Assembly: GCA_021018995.1 (NCBI GenBank)
Contig: CM037597.1
Location: 32,676,936-32,740,935 of the forward strand
Reading direction: 5' to 3'
Length of the DNA stretch: 64,000 bases
Source of the DNA: Chloranthus sessilifolius
Taxonomy: Eukaryota; Streptophyta; Magnoliopsida; Chloranthales; Chloranthaceae
The notes beneath the pieces are model-generated. The model searched no databases. It saw nothing but the letters and a program-made list of their open reading frames with translations, and was not told where the DNA came from. Every line of letters begins with the position of its first letter. Position 1 is the first letter of the stretch. A program made the translations under genes and the position numbers. Shown here piece by piece: positions 12,425 through 24,379 of this stretch.

Positions 12425-12937
12425 TTACTTCATATTGCCAAAAGATACCTCCATTACACCTGATCTACGTTGTATACAAGCATTGGCAGTGTCCAAGAAA
12501 GGCTTTTCCAAAATTACAGGAATGGAAGTAGTGCACTTGCTTGGTTCCATGTCAAGAACCAGAAAATTTGCTAGATAAAAGAATTTGTCAATCCCAACTA
12601 ACACATTTTCTATCATTCCCACTGGCCTCCTTTCATATTTATCAGCCAGCTGTAGCACCATATGTGCGGGCTTTAATTCTCTCAAACTTAACTTCTCATA
12701 AACTAAATATGGAAGTAGGTTCATAGTTGCTCCCAGATCTAACAAGGCTTTTTCAATTGTGTGATCCCCAATGATGCAAGGGATTGTGGGAACTTCAGGG
12801 TCTTGGAGCTTTGTTGGGGTTGCAATAGACAACACTTGATTTACTTTTTCAGCACAAAAGACCTTCTTGAATAGGTGTATCCCAGATTGTCTTTTGTGTG
12901 TGCACAAATATTTCAAAAATTTTACGTAGGCTGGCAC
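12425..12937 (-). pseudogene. Element B aspartic protease, open but isolated
   Basis: A 170-codon open stretch carries TIPCIIGDHTIEKALLDLGA, where DLGA is the catalytic loop in Athila-type proteases. A conserved LQLADKYERRPVGMIENVLV block follows, then VPVILEKPFL-like and RRSGVMEVSFGNM ends. This is the best-preserved part of B. It cuts the Gag-Pol polyprotein. It follows gag directly, without the intron seen in A, C and D. Confidence 0.9.
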
Positions 12938-12939
12938 TT

Positions 12940-14612
12940 ACTTGAATGCATTAAGTAAAGGCAAGTTGATCTTCACTTGTTTAAATGTTTCCATCATTTT
13001 CTCAACTTGAGCATTCCCCTTGTGAAAAGGAGAAGGTGCTTGAAGTGCATTGGGAAATGGAAAATGAAGGACTGATCTCCCATTTGTCGTCTTAGTAATC
13101 TCGTCAGTTTTTTCTTTGCTTTTATTTTCATTTTTTTGTTGGGGCTCATCAACACCCCCTTGTTTTTCATATGTTGCTCCTACTGCATATCATCATAGGC
13201 AGTTCTTTCATTTCCTGCACTTTTCTCATCAAGCTCAACACTACCTTTGTTATAAACCAGCTTTCCAATTCTCAAAGTGGTGACAGATTTGGCTTCTTCA
13301 TGTAAAGAAGTCTCACCTACCATATATTGCCCTTTTGGGTTGTTCATAGGCTAACTAGGCCGTCTTCCCTCCTCTTTCCTAGTCAAAGTATTGGATAGCT
13401 AACCAAGGTGGTCTTCTATCTTCTTAATACTTTGGCTATGGGAGTTAACAGTTTGAGATAAAGAGCCCAAATTTCACAATAAAGCCAGAACTTGCTCTTC
13501 AAATGTGAGTGATCTAGAGGGTGTTGGAGCTGGTGCACTTTGATGCACAAGTTGTGCTATTGGCTGGGCCATAGGCTGCTGATATTGGGATCTTAGGAAA
13601 TAGTTATGTTGGTAGGGTTGAGCATTTCTATAGGACATGGATTGCTGCTGCTGGTTTTGGAAGGTATCTTATCTCCACCTCAAGTTGGGGTGGTTTCTCC
13701 AATGATAACCAACAGTTGGCTGTTGTCCAAAGGACTGAGCATCCTTCACATGTTCAATAACAAGGTCTAGAAATTGGAAAACAGAAGGGCATTCTTCAAG
13801 GGAGTGAGTGGGGGACTAACGTATCACACATGCCTCCTCCACTTTGGCAGCCATTAGTGATTGCATTGCTCAGATGAGCTTATCAAATTTTTGAGTCAAG
13901 CTATCCACCTTCCTTTCTAAATCATTGTACCCACTGGCCTCATACATTTTCCCTCTTGTAGTATTCTCTCTCACCAATCTAACAGGAGTCTCTATGTCTC
14001 TTGACAAAGTCTCCCTTTGCATGGAGTTTTCACTAATAATATCAAACAACTCCCAAGCCTCACCATCTGTCTTGTGGAGGTAAGTACCACCACATGAGGC
14101 ATCAATCATGTCCCCACTCTTAGGATTAATTCCTTGATAGAAACTTTGAATAAGTTGTCACTCAGAAATTTGGTGATGGGGACGTTGTTTCAAGAGCTCC
14201 TTAAATCTCTCCATGCTTAGTGAAAGTCTTCAGTTGGGGACTAAGCAAAGGAGATTATGCTCTTCCTCAGCTAACTTGTTTTGGACATGGGGAAAAACTT
14301 TGCCAGAAATTGACATTGAAGGTCATTCCAAGACTGAATATTATTGGTTAGGAGCATAGACACCCAAGTTCTTGCTCTATCTAGTTGCTTCCTCCCCAAA
14401 TCTGCAATGTTGAAAGTAGTGCGCAATCCTAGAAATTCATCAATGTACTTGTATGGGTCTTCCTTACTCGGGCCATGATATGAGGGAGGCATTTGAATGA
14501 TGGAAGATTTAATCTCATAGTTCCCTTGGACAGCAGGAAATTAAATGCAGAAGGGGGAGTTGTACACCCCTGGTGCATTGAATTTTTTCAATGTCCTAGG
14601 TTGCTCACCCAT
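12940..14612 (-). pseudogene. gag: Element B gag (capsid/nucleocapsid), broken
   Basis: The start at 14612 gives MGEQPRTLKKFNAPG, a typical Athila/Tat gag opening. Then come YEIKSSIIQMPPSYHGPSKE and WNDLQCQFLAKFFPMSKT near 14280. A coiled segment GYNDLERKVDSLTQKFDKLI lies near 13880, followed by a Gln/Pro-rich tail (13760-13530) containing a WRNHPNLRW motif. A short internal deletion after FNIADLG is likely, because a usual block is missing there. Many stops and frame changes occur between 13870 and 12940. No clear CCHC knuckle is left. Confidence 0.8.
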
Positions 14613-15030
14613 TGTAGAACTATCACAATTAATCACAGGTGTGTGTATGGACTACTTAGGTCTGTGAAGTCTCTCAACTTCAAGATCTAGAGGAACAATC
14701 TAAAGATTGAGAGATTGTCTACCAAGCATACACACAGCAAAATCAAAGTTCAACACACAAAATTACAACACAGATTTCAGCAAAATAATTTCAAAAACAA
14801 ACAACTATTGCTACAAATTTAAAAATGTAAAAGAGTTAGGAAATGCAAACTCTAGCATAGCTTGCTCCTCCTAATTAGCACAGTGCTCCTCCCAGAATCA
14901 CAAATCCAGATCTGAAATATAAAATTAACCTATAAAAAACTACAACAGCAATTAGTCAAATACAAAACAGGCAATTATAAATCTAAATCTAAAATAAGAA
15001 AAACTTAGATCTACCAATTTAGAAACACAA

Positions 15031-15049
15031 ATCCCCAACAGCGGTGCCA
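15031..15049 (-). other. Element B primer-binding site (Asp tRNA type)
   Basis: The minus strand reads TGGCACCGCTGTTGGGGAT. The usual Athila-type site TGGCGCCGTTGCCGGGGA differs at a few positions, two of which are CpG-type transitions. The site lies nine bases inside the LTR edge. Confidence 0.75.
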
Positions 15050-15058
15050 AAAACTTAT

Positions 15059-17338
15059 TGTATTGCTTACCTTACAATTATTAAAGGGTTAAAAATAACA
15101 AACTAAAGGTAAAATCACAGAGAAATGGGATCAAGGTAGCAATCAGTCCTACAAGAACCAGGGTTGTTGCAGCAAGCTTTAAGGGGTAGGTGAGGGTAGG
15201 TTCACAGGAAAATGTGCTCTAAAATATAGTAAATCTCCATATCTATAGCAGATCTGGTACTCTAGCCTATCCTAGTTTAAAATAAAGAAAGAAAGGAAAG
15301 AGGAGAGGTTTTTGAGGGTTATCACTTTACTAAAACTATAGAAAATTAAAGATAAAAGCAAATGATCCAGAACTGATTAAAACACAGATTTAAGGAAATA
15401 GAGAAAGGGATTAAAATCAAAAGAAGGAGAGTAGCAGCAAGCAGTTTTGGTCTTTACTGAAAACTGATTGGTTCAGAGGCCATGCAGGAGCTTGATTTGC
15501 AACAATCCTTCATCTGGCTATAAGATCATATGCAAGGTATAAGAATCCAATCTAGGGCAGAGAATTGGATTGATCTTAAGAGTATGATCTGTCCACTTGA
15601 ATGGTCACAAATCATCCTATAGACTTCTTCCAATCCTATGGTTTTAATTAGAACAATGAAATTATTGCAAATGCTGTGGATGCAAGGCTACAAGCTCAAG
15701 CATCCACAGGGAGATTTAATTTAGGGAAATCAAATGCAATCAAGAGATCTATATATCAAAATATACTCTATAATCCATAATATAATGATTTAATACAAAC
15801 TTATAGTACAATGTGCTCAGATATGCAATCTGTGCAACATCCAATCCCCATACAGAGCCTTGAACCTCTCAATTTACAGTTCTCAACCTCACCCTAGCTA
15901 CTAAGAGCGTTTAGCCATCCATGGTTGGTCTAAAGAGTGAATGGGGAAGAAGAAAGAGGGAAAGAACTTTGGAGGGAAGAGGGATTTCAAATTTTGGTCT
16001 GAGCTCTCTCAATTTTTGGTTGGTTCTTCTGTAAACTCCTCAGGCTTTTAGAGTCTTCCCCTCTATCCTCAGATCTGTTTCAGCCAATCAGAGCTCAAGG
16101 GAATAATTCTATTATTCTGAGCTGCTGATGTGGCTGATTTTGCTTCTATAAACTCTCCACTAATTGATCAAAACTGGATAGGTACATGTGAAGTGGTTAG
16201 AGAGTTCACATTCGCACACATTAATGTTCTAAAAATACTCCCAAGGGTTGTTGAAGTGCCTTGGAATGTGTGCATAGAGCACTGAAGTGAGAAACTGCTG
16301 TGGATGGAGCTGAGAAGTTCCCAAATCGTGTGTTAAGAGGTCCAGGGAACCTTTTGACAAGTTTTGAGTTCAATTGGTGCTCCATTCGACAAGTTAAGAG
16401 TAGCCTTCGACAGGATCTATTGACTGCTCGACAGGTTTGATGCACTTCTCGACAGGATCTGTTGATCTGTTCGACAGGATGAAGTCAAAACCTAGCTGTT
16501 GTCCTAACTCCATTCGTCCTCTCGATAGGTTATAAATCAACCTGTCAAACTCTTACACAGCTCCAGGTATCTTCTCGACAAGTTGCAGGCAGCTTCAACC
16601 ATCCTGTCGACATGTTGATGGAACCTCGCGAGATCTGATACAACTTTAGGTAAGTCTTCGACAAGATGTTCTAACTACTCGATAGGTTCAAGGGAACCTC
16701 TCGACAAGATGAATTGCACCAATCTGCACCTCGCAAGAAATACTGCCTCAGGCGACCTCTCGACAAGATGATTTGCACCAATCGATAGGTTCTGTCAACT
16801 TCTCGAAATCTCTATTTCTTCACATTAGAACCTCTCGATAGATTCTTATGCAGCTTCAGGTATTCTTCGACAGGTTGCTTCATCCAGTTGCACTCCTCGA
16901 GTGGTTGCTCTGTTGCAGCTTAAGCCATTCGACAGGTTCTGTCATCCTCTCGAAATCTTCACATCTCAACACACAGATTCCACAGCTGGCACACAGTTTT
17001 GGGGTGTTGTTCTTCCTCTATCCAGTCCTCAGTAGCCTTTAGGGGGTTCAATCTTCATCAACTGCAACTGGTCTTGCTATCATGTGTGCCCATGTGGACA
17101 CATGTCATTGCCATGGAGCTCTGAGGCTTTGTGAACTGCTCTATGGCTGGCCTTTTGGGCTGCATGAGCACATGTTAAAGCAGCATCTCTTCTTTGGTAC
17201 TTTTAGGTGGATGTCTACACTAAGATTGCAATTTATTACTTATCTATAAAACACACTCAAGACACATTATTAGTCAACTCAAAGGTCCATCAAAGGTCAG
17301 GTTAGGAGGTGAAAAATGGTATTTTTCACTGATCAACA
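15059..17338 (-). repeat. Element B 5' LTR (about 2.3 kb)
   Basis: The minus-strand LTR starts TGTTGATCAGTG at 17338 and ends GGTAAGCAATACA at 15059, giving TG...CA termini. The left end is set by the adjacent primer site, the right end by the abrupt return of C coding sequence at 17339. The part at 15059-16200 is AT-rich without coding signal; 16380-16950 holds the palindrome array. Confidence 0.75.
16380..16950. repeat. Palindrome array in LTR B (CTCTCGACAGGTT type)
   Basis: Copies of ctcgacaggtt, cctctcgacaag, ctctcgataggtt and their reverse complements recur irregularly every 20-50 bases. The motif is the same as in the spacer at 8560-9022, while the sequence between copies differs. Both places lie outside coding sequence. 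Confidence 0.85.
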
Positions 17339-18369
17339 GGGTGTTGATGTCAATTTTTGTTTAAGCTCTTTAAATATCTTCTCACACGCGTCGGTTCAGT
17401 CAAATTTGACATTCTTTCTAGTGAGTTGTGTGAGTGGTCCGGCGATCCTCGAGAATCCTTCCACAAATTTGCGATAATAGCCAGCAAGCCCAAGAAAACT
17501 ATGAATCTCGGTGACACACTTGGGTTGTTCCCAATTTACCACAGCTTCGACTTTTGATGGGTCTACTGTTACACCCGATTCTGAGATGATGTGCCACAGG
17601 AAGCTCACCTGCTCCAACCCAAATTCACATTTACTGAGCTTCGTATATAATTGATGATCTCGAAGTGTTTGAAGTGCTAAGCGTAGATGTTGCTCGTGGT
17701 CCTCTCTCATCTTGGAATAAATGAGTATGCCGTCTATAAAAATCATCACCAACTGATCCAGATGGGGTTCAAATACTCAATTCATAAGGTCCATGAAGGA
17801 TGTAGGTGCATTGGTCGGCCCAAATGGCACTATGAGGAACTCATAATGGTCATATCTTGTGTGAAAGGTTGTTTTAGGGACATCTTCATCTTTCACCTTC
17901 ATCTAATGGTAGCCAGACCGTAGGTCTATCTGAGAGAAAAATCTCGCTCCCTTCAATTGGTCAAAGAGGTCATCAATTCTTGAGAGCAGATTTCGTTTCT
18001 TTGTGGTCAACTTGTTCAATTGCCGGTAGTCTATACACAAACTCAAAAAGTCACACTTCTTCTTAACAAACAATACAGGTGCTCCCCATGGAGACGCATT
18101 AGGTCGAATGAATTCTTTATCGAGTAATTCCTGTAACTACTCCTTTAACTCTCTCCACTCGATCGGTGCCATTCGGTATGAAACTTTTGACATTGGTTCC
18201 GTGCTTGGAGCTAAATCGACTGTAAATTCAACCTCTCTTTCTAGTGGTAAACCCGATAATTCCTCAGGGAATACATCGGAAAACTCACAGGCAATTAGAA
18301 TGCTGACAATTTTAATCCTCTCGCCCTCTCATCCTTGAATGAAGGCAAGGTATCTCTGATATCCTTTAT
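17339..18369 (-). pseudogene. Element C reverse transcriptase, cut by element B
   Basis: RT can be followed almost continuously: [19 protein letters not shown] (near 18110), [11 protein letters not shown] (18020), an [12 protein letters not shown] block (17940) and the catalytic box VMIFIDGILIYSK at 17752-17715. The box reads FIDG instead of FIDD, so the second catalytic Asp is Gly. The thumb and connection follow ([23 protein letters not shown]). Reading stops at 17339 with the B insertion. A few stops and a frame shift are present. Confidence 0.9.
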
Positions 18370-18729
18370 TGATCCGTCTTTCGGCTCCTGGGTAGAGTGA
18401 CCTTTTTCTCTAAGCAATCCACTTTGACTCGTAGTTTGGTTAGCCAATCCATACCAACTATTGCATCAAATCCTTGCATTTCCAGCAGGACGAGGTCAGC
18501 TATAGTGTGATGATGTGCCATGGTGATAACCACCGATCGACATACTATATCCATATTTACTACACTCCTATTGGTGTAGAGATTGCTAGGACAAAATTTA
18601 GGGGTTCCGGCGCGTAGCCGATCTCTCTAACAAACGTTGGCATGATAAATGAGTGCGTAGACCCCGGGTCTATCAACCCTAGGGCCCTGTGGGCACATAT
18701 ATCATTTTGTTTACTCAAGCAAATGATTC
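18370..18729 (-). pseudogene. Element C aspartic protease, near-intact exon
   Basis: It begins at the intron acceptor and reads GIICLSKQNDICAHRALG, then the active site LIDPGSTHSFIMP. The flap and C-terminal region include VITMAHHHTIADLVLLEMQG and the hydrophobic IVGMDWL block typical of RVP_2 proteases. There is a frame change near 18558. DPG replaces the more common DSG/DTG loop, as in A and D, so it appears to be a family trait. Confidence 0.85.
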
Positions 18730-18871
18730 CTAGATTAAACATATATATATAACAAAAATAATTAGTCGTGTGTGTAACATTCTATGGTACTAAGCATAAT
18801 AATTCTAGTGATGATACACCTTCTTCAGCTAAAATGTGAAATAATACTGTCATTGTAAGTAAAGATCATAC
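18730..18871 (-). other. Intron between gag and protease of element C (142 bp)
   Basis: The minus-strand donor is GTATGATC at 18871, after codons V-I-Q. The acceptor is TTTAATCTAG ending at 18730, with a pyrimidine/AT-rich stretch before it. Position and length match A (143 bp) and D (143 bp). Confidence 0.7.
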
Positions 18872-20023
18872 CTTGTATGACCTCATTACCAGCTTGAGCA
18901 TCCTACGTGGACACTGCATATGCCCGGCCTTGCATCGTGGGTCGCATAACTCTCTGATTTGCTGTAGTAGTGGCTGCAACACCCTTCATCTCAGGGCACT
19001 CTCGAATGCGATGCCCCATTTGGCCACACCTAAAGCTGGCCCTGGTAGCTTTTCTGCACTCCTCAATTTTGTGTGGTCTCCCACACTTTGCACATGAAAT
19101 CTGAGGTACAGAAGATGCAGTGTGAGAAGTCGTTGATTGGGCTCTTGGTACTCCGGTTGTCGCAGTGTTGGAGGTAGTGAAAGCCCTTGGAGGCCTAGGA
19201 GGCAAGGCTACCGAATAGAGTGGTCGAGATGCTGTCATGGTGGTAGGTTAAGTCGGCGGCGGCATCAAGTACTTTGGTTGTTTATTGTCTTGGTTGGGAC
19301 CAAATGCTTGCAAAGGGCGTTTTCTATTTCTGTTATGCTCTTCCCGCCTCTGGATCATACTATATACATCCTTCTCTGCAATTAGTGCTAGTCTCACTTC
19401 CCATTCATAAGTCACTGCTTCAAAAAGGGATATCCTTTCCTTAATGGTTGGCTTCAACCCGTACTCGAACTCTGCTTCATACTCTCAAAATGTAATATCA
19501 CCTTGTACCAAATTGGAAAAGTGTATCTCCATCTGCAGTCTTTCTGTTGCTGGAAAGTATTTCTCATTAAAGACTTCTGTAAATGCAGCCCATGTCCAAG
19601 GATTCCCTGATGCCCGAGTTCTCTCCAGGGGTCAACTTCTCCCTCGAGTTGGAATGATGCCCAACTCACCTTCTCTTCTTCAGTGCACCTAATCCTCTGA
19701 AGTATCTGCTCTACTTGATTCAACCATTGTTCCACCTCAAACGAGTCAGTTTGACCATTAAAGCTTGGAGGTCTCAATCCTCTAAATCTGGACGGATGTC
19801 CCCTCTCCGCGAGCATGGTCATGGCATTCGCGACGTTTTCCAATAACTGTTGGTTGTTTCCAGCCTTCCTCTCGACTTCAGGAGTATTTCCCAAATTGTT
19901 GTCCACTCCGAAGGCAATGTTATTGTTTCCAAGTGGGGCATTATTAGGTTCTGTGACAAATCCCTGATCGTTGTTTACGTCTCCGGTATTTACTATTTTG
20001 GGTCTTCCTCTTCTCGGAGGCAT
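18872..20023 (-). pseudogene. gag: Element C gag with CCHC knuckle, broken
   Basis: The start at 20023 lies about 140 bases inside the primer site and gives MPPRRGRPKI, a basic opening. The capsid follows, with PPSFNGQTDSFEVEQWLNQV and RIRCTEEEKVSWASFQLEGE. A frame shift near 19640 is followed by the other half in a different frame. The nucleocapsid has CAKCGRPHKIEEC and FRCGQMGHRIREC near 19100-18990; the first Cys of the second knuckle reads Phe-adjacent Ser/Phe, so it is imperfect. The exon ends at the intron donor. Confidence 0.88.
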
Positions 20024-20162
20024 GTTGACCTGCGATGGTCACATAAATAGTACATCAGATCAGCCTAGTCAACTCTAAGAGCCTAACCTAAAATTTATAG
20101 ACTTTAATGTCATTGCTTCTACTCTATCATAGCTCTGAACACACATAAGACATACAACCTAG

Positions 20163-20175
20163 GGCTTTGATACCA
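20163..20175 (-). other. Element C primer-binding site (initiator Met tRNA)
   Basis: The minus strand reads TGGTATCAAAGCC, one mismatch from the usual TGGTATCAGAGCC, directly inside the LTR edge. Confidence 0.8.
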
Positions 20176-20985
20176 CCTGTGACAGCCCGGATTTCCTTAC
20201 CTAAAAATTCCCCGTCAAACCAAGCATGATCTGAATTAAACTGATATTATGGTATCGAAATGCGACCATCACTTCACGACAGCTCGATCTTTCCACTTTA
20301 ATAAATCGGAAGGATCGAGCCATCAATTTAAGGTAAGCATATGAAACGGAGGCAAAGTGCGCATATGTAAAGCAACAGAGCTATAAGAGTAAATGCAATA
20401 ATGACATAAAACCCTAGAATAAACTTGTCCAAAACTATACATCAAAATTATCCATCCATCGATGAAGGCCAACCTTCATCTAAACAGTGGAACAAAATGT
20501 TCAGTATATTTGATTAAGTATCTCACTACAGAGTTTATCAAAAACCCAAAATAACATGTCAATATACACGCTCAAAGTTTTTCCCAAATGCTATGGAAAT
20601 TGCCTCTCAGGCAGATCCTGCTCCTCTACAGGCATGTGGTCCAGGTCCTCCTCTTCACTAGGGTCACGGTCCAGGTCCACACCTACAGCTGTGATGTACA
20701 GTCGGGGAATGAGCTTCATCCGAGCTCAATAGGAAATAAAATTTGCGAAATCTCTCATTTAACACCTTCAATTTCATGAATCTTGATGCATATATATGAA
20801 AGCAATTCTTTAAAATAAAAGTCAAGGCTTTGGCTACATTATCAAAACATATCTTTTCAAGGATGCAAGTAAACGTATTCCAAATAATGCATATCAGATA
20901 GACAAAAACATGTAATGAGCTCGGAAACATATTGAACAAACGAGTTACAATAATGTAATTAGAGTTTCACAAAACGTGTAAGATA

Positions 20986-21207
20986 CCAAGCCCCTGAGCT
21001 ACGTTAACAAGGTTGCTTGGGCGAAGAATCCAAGCCCTTGAGCTACGTTAACAAGGTCGCTTGAGATAAGAATTCAAGCCCTTGAGCTTTGTTAGCAAGG
21101 TCGCTTGAAACGAAATGCCAAGCCCCTGAGCTAAGTTAACATGGTCACTTGCACTGAGACCATCAAGTCCTTCAGCTATGTTAATAGGGTCGCTTGATCA
21201 GAGACCC
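20986..21207. repeat. Five degenerate tandem copies of a 45-bp unit in LTR C
   Basis: The unit runs CAAGCCC-TGAGCTACGTTAACAAGG-CGCTTG, with CAAGC and GCTTG forming inverted ends. Five copies follow each other with 10-25% differences. GTTAAC and GAGCT cores are kept in most copies. Confidence 0.85.
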
Positions 21208-21764
21208 GTCAAAAGTACCAAAGTCGAATACTTGAACAAAGTAGATAATAGTAATACAGATCAAAATATAAAAGTCACATGATTAGGGAGCCAAATGAAA
21301 AATTATGTAGTAAGATGTCATTTACTAAAGCATTAAAAGAAACATGCACAAATCATATTTAAAGACTTCAAAGAGCATCACTAAGTTTTCATATATTAAT
21401 CTTGATAATTTTAGATATATTCCATGCACATCAATAACAAGAACTCGAGGAAAAACAAGAATCATGCATAAAGTTATTCCCTTTAATTGTTGATAATATC
21501 CGTTAAAACAACGTGTCCGGGAATACCTCGCTCCACCTAATTCATAATAGACTCATGAGTTTCTAAGCATGATCAGGGCGTCAAACCCACCTGGGTCAAT
21601 TACTAAAGAATCCGGTTGTGATTCGACTAGTTCTGGTGAAGGAAAAGGTCGTTTGGTTGGCTTTACTGATTTCAAGTGGCACACAAAGTTACCCTCTTCA
21701 AGTGGCACCTAAAGTCGCCCTCCAAATTGGCCCCTTTAAGTCACCCCTTTCAGATGGCACCTAA

Positions 21765-22075
21765 AGTTGCTCGGGCAAGTGTGGAAGGTCGCCCAGCGGC
21801 TTCTTCTTTTAAAGTCTCAAGTGTACTTCAAGTTGCCCAAACGGCTTTTGTCAAAAAAATTTGGCTTATAAAACTCACCCGGGCGAGCTCATTCCTGTGT
21901 ATTATGCTTTGCGCCTTAAAGACACTCACCCGACGACTTTAAAAGTTGCTCGCGCTAATTCTTTGGACTTTTTTAGTCGCCCAGGCAAAATTTTCCCGAA
22001 CATTTTTCCCCTTTTGTCTCCCCTCCCCAGCTGTGGGCTTGCCTGGCTAGCTCTTGCTTAGCCCGGGCGATTTCG
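21765..22075. repeat. Degenerate palindrome cluster in LTR C (TCGCCCGGGCGA type)
   Basis: Copies include cacccgggcgag (near 21887), tagcccgggcgat (near 22058), tcgcccaggcaa (near 21976), tgctcgggcaag (near 21768) and tcgcccagcggc (near 21790). It is more degenerate than the arrays of the other elements and GC-rich against an AT-rich background. Confidence 0.6.
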
Positions 22076-23120
22076 GCCATTCAAGCCCCGCCTTTCATCT
22101 CTTCTCTATGCCCACACTCTAGATTTCTCTTATTTGATTCCCTTGCATGTGATCTCGGTTCACCATGATTAGTCAAAAACACATAGATTTTACATTTTGA
22201 TCCACATTTAGCCGTTGCATTTTCTCGCATGCAACATTTTCGATAATCGATTATCAGACGTTATCATTTCTCCCATGTACGATCGTCGAACTCGTTGCAT
22301 GTGATCATGCTAACGTCGGTTTTCTATTTCAATTATTAGGGTGTGTGTTTTACGCCACCTCGATGCGGTACGTACCTTTTTACACCCAGTTTGCACACTC
22401 GGCGTTGACAAGAATTGACGTGGAGCTTGGGGCACGTCCGATGTTTTTGATCACCACTCTCAACCGAGTTGTGGAGCTCGCTCTACTATAAATATCCCTA
22501 TAGATCCGATGATCAGCTAGTTTCCAACCTTTGGGATTTTCGAGAGTTGAGTTTAGGAGGTTCACTCTCTCTTGTTTTCAACGAAAAACCAAAGGCTCCT
22601 TTTGCGTGTGAGATAGAACTTATAGGTGGGTGTTCAAATCAGGGGTGTATGTTGCACACACTAACGAGGGTGTATGGGCCATCGTGTGGCTCTCTCTCAA
22701 TGGGTCTTGAATGCATGGGTTTTAGTTACTTGGGTCTTAAGGGATTCAGTCTCAAAGGCCATTACATGGGTCAGGTCCGAATACCCCAAGAGCTTATTAT
22801 TTCCAAAATGCTTGTTCTAGTGTGAAACTTATACACTCAATAGTTATGTGCGGGTCCACGGGTCATCTGTGTATTGGGCCGATCTAGGATTAGATCTGAT
22901 ACACGACGTTATTTCTAGTGTACCGTTGACACAAGGGTATGTGTGTGTGGTCCATCAAAGGTTGTAATCTATTTGTGTGTTCACTCTCACACGTGTACTC
23001 GACTTTCAATGGAACCGGTTAGTTGACCCCTTCACGGTATACGAAACGTGATACTGTGCACCGACACCCGATACTGGGTATTTACATGATGTACAAGGTT
23101 CGGATTCTTGGGGTGTTACA

Positions 23121-23385
23121 ACCATGATCTTTTTTTGAATCTGTGCCACTTGAAATTAAAAAATCGACCGTATGATGATATGGCCATGATCTCAATATCA
23201 GTTTCATGGAAGATTGGAACTAAAAACAATCTCCATCGTCTAATTCAAAGGAATCAACAGGCTTTATTTCATACTACCGACCTGACATGGTCCCTACTTC
23301 ATGAAATAAGTCAGCACCAACTTTTCATTTTGTGGGTTTTAACTTCAAACGAAAATGTAACGTGTATAGTAAAAGGGTAAAAAAG
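23121..23385. other. Short non-coding flank with a diverged MITE-like segment
   Basis: The stretch tatgatgatatggccatgat and the following aatctccatcgtctaattcaa resemble the interior of the foldback element at 63211-63510. No terminal repeats are preserved. It separates LTR C from the presumed left end of MULE E. Confidence 0.35.
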
Positions 23386-24375
23386 ATAATATTCGAAAAA
23401 GGTGAAATGACAAAAATGTCATCGTTTTAAATAAGCTGAAAAGTCATCGATTTAAATAACAAAAATGGCATCATTTTAAAATAAATGAGCGGGCATTCCT
23501 TCTTTCTCCTTCTTCCTCTCATCTTTGTTTAAAACCCTTCTTCCCTCCCAAGGCATCACAGTCCCTGCCGGATCTCATTACCGTTGATAAAAGTTTGTCG
23601 GTCGTCGTTGCAGTCGAAAGAAGACTTGCAGAGAAACCCATAAAGGTCAAATTTTTTATTTTTTCCATTTGTAAAACTATAATTTTTAGAGTTTAGGGTT
23701 ATGATTTTGGTTTGTTTCCATTTGTAAAACTCTAATCTTTAGGGTTTATAGTTATGATTTTAGTTTTTGTAGAAATAAAGTAGGGCCAACCAAGAGAAAA
23801 GAGAAAAAAGAAAAAAAAGAAGAACAAGAAAAATCCTTTGGTTGAATCTCTGAGTCATACGCTGCTTAGATGATTATTTGGGCTTCTGTTATGCGATTAT
23901 ATTCATCGTTTTTTAGTTTATTACGGTTTAGGGTTATGATTTTAGTTTATTTCTATTTACAAAACTCTAATCTTTAGGGTTTAGAATTATGATCTTTGAT
24001 TGTTGGAAATGAAATAGGGTTTACCCTAACTCGGTACAAACAGAGGCATTAATTTTGCCCTATTTTTTAGTATATTTTTGTATTTTTTTAAACACTGATC
24101 TTTAGAGTTTAAGCTTATTTTTTCCTTTGTTCGTAAGTAATTATAAAAATTCATAAATTTTAGGGTTTGTATACTGTTACACATGGCGAATTATCTTTCT
24201 AACCTATATTGTATAGATTGAATTATTTGTTTGAGTCGAAATGTGATTTTTAATCTTTATAGAATATAAAATTATGATCAAGAAAATGAATTTTTTATTA
24301 TTTATCGATTTTGCATGCGTAAAGACATGCTTCCATTATACATTGATAAAAAATTTAGAACAATCGCAACGATGG
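23386..24375. other. Left terminal region of MULE E, no gene seen
   Basis: AT-rich sequence with a CT-rich strip (23495-23570) and several scattered tttagggtt copies between 23690 and 24170. These are telo-box-like elements often found in plant promoters and 5' untranslated regions, so this may hold the promoter of the transposase gene. No reading frame with family features. Confidence 0.4.
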
Positions 24376-24379
24376 TAAG

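Larger units (their letters stand above)
4243..17338 (-). mobile_element. Element B: Athila-type Ty3/gypsy retrotransposon lacking its 3' LTR in this window
   Basis: Minus-strand order from the right: LTR 15059-17338, Asp-tRNA primer site, gag, protease, RT, RNase H, integrase, a palindrome-rich spacer, an extra ORF (8216-5473), then non-coding sequence up to the edge of A. The Asp-tRNA primer type and the gag, protease and RT motifs fit the Athila branch; the related Tat/Ogre branch cannot be fully excluded. B inserted into the RT/RNase H region of C: C coding sequence resumes directly at 17339 and breaks off at the LTR edge. The 3' LTR and the second target-site copy are not visible. Confidence 0.8.
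17339..23120 (-). mobile_element. Element C: Tekay/Del-type gypsy element truncated by insertion of B
   Basis: Minus-strand order from the right: LTR 20178-23120, Met-tRNA primer site, gag with CCHC knuckle, intron, protease, RT. The RT/RNase H coding sequence ends abruptly at 17339 at a conserved position (ELKQKLTST), where the LTR of B begins. The rest of C should lie left of element B, outside the window. C is related to A and D but its LTR is a different sequence. Confidence 0.82.
20178..23120 (-). repeat. Element C 5' LTR (about 2.9 kb)
   Basis: The minus-strand LTR begins TGTAACACCCCAAG at 23120 and ends CCGGGCTGTCACA at 20178. Termini match those of A and D. It contains a tandem repeat at 20986-21207 and a GC-rich palindrome array at 21765-22075. 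Short open frames at 22469-22825 show no family features and are not called genes. Confidence 0.8.

Noticed and set aside
20986-21207. Regular repeats with spacers reminiscent of a CRISPR array
   Set aside because: The copies are contiguous and degenerate without unique spacers, lie in an LTR, and there are no cas genes.
22469-22825. 118-codon plus-strand frame as a host gene
   Set aside because: It lies within the LTR of C, has no family motif and reads like chance coding.
23690-24170. Interstitial telomere (TTTAGGG copies)
   Set aside because: Copies are isolated and in AT-rich DNA, not head-to-tail; they look like telo-box elements of promoters.
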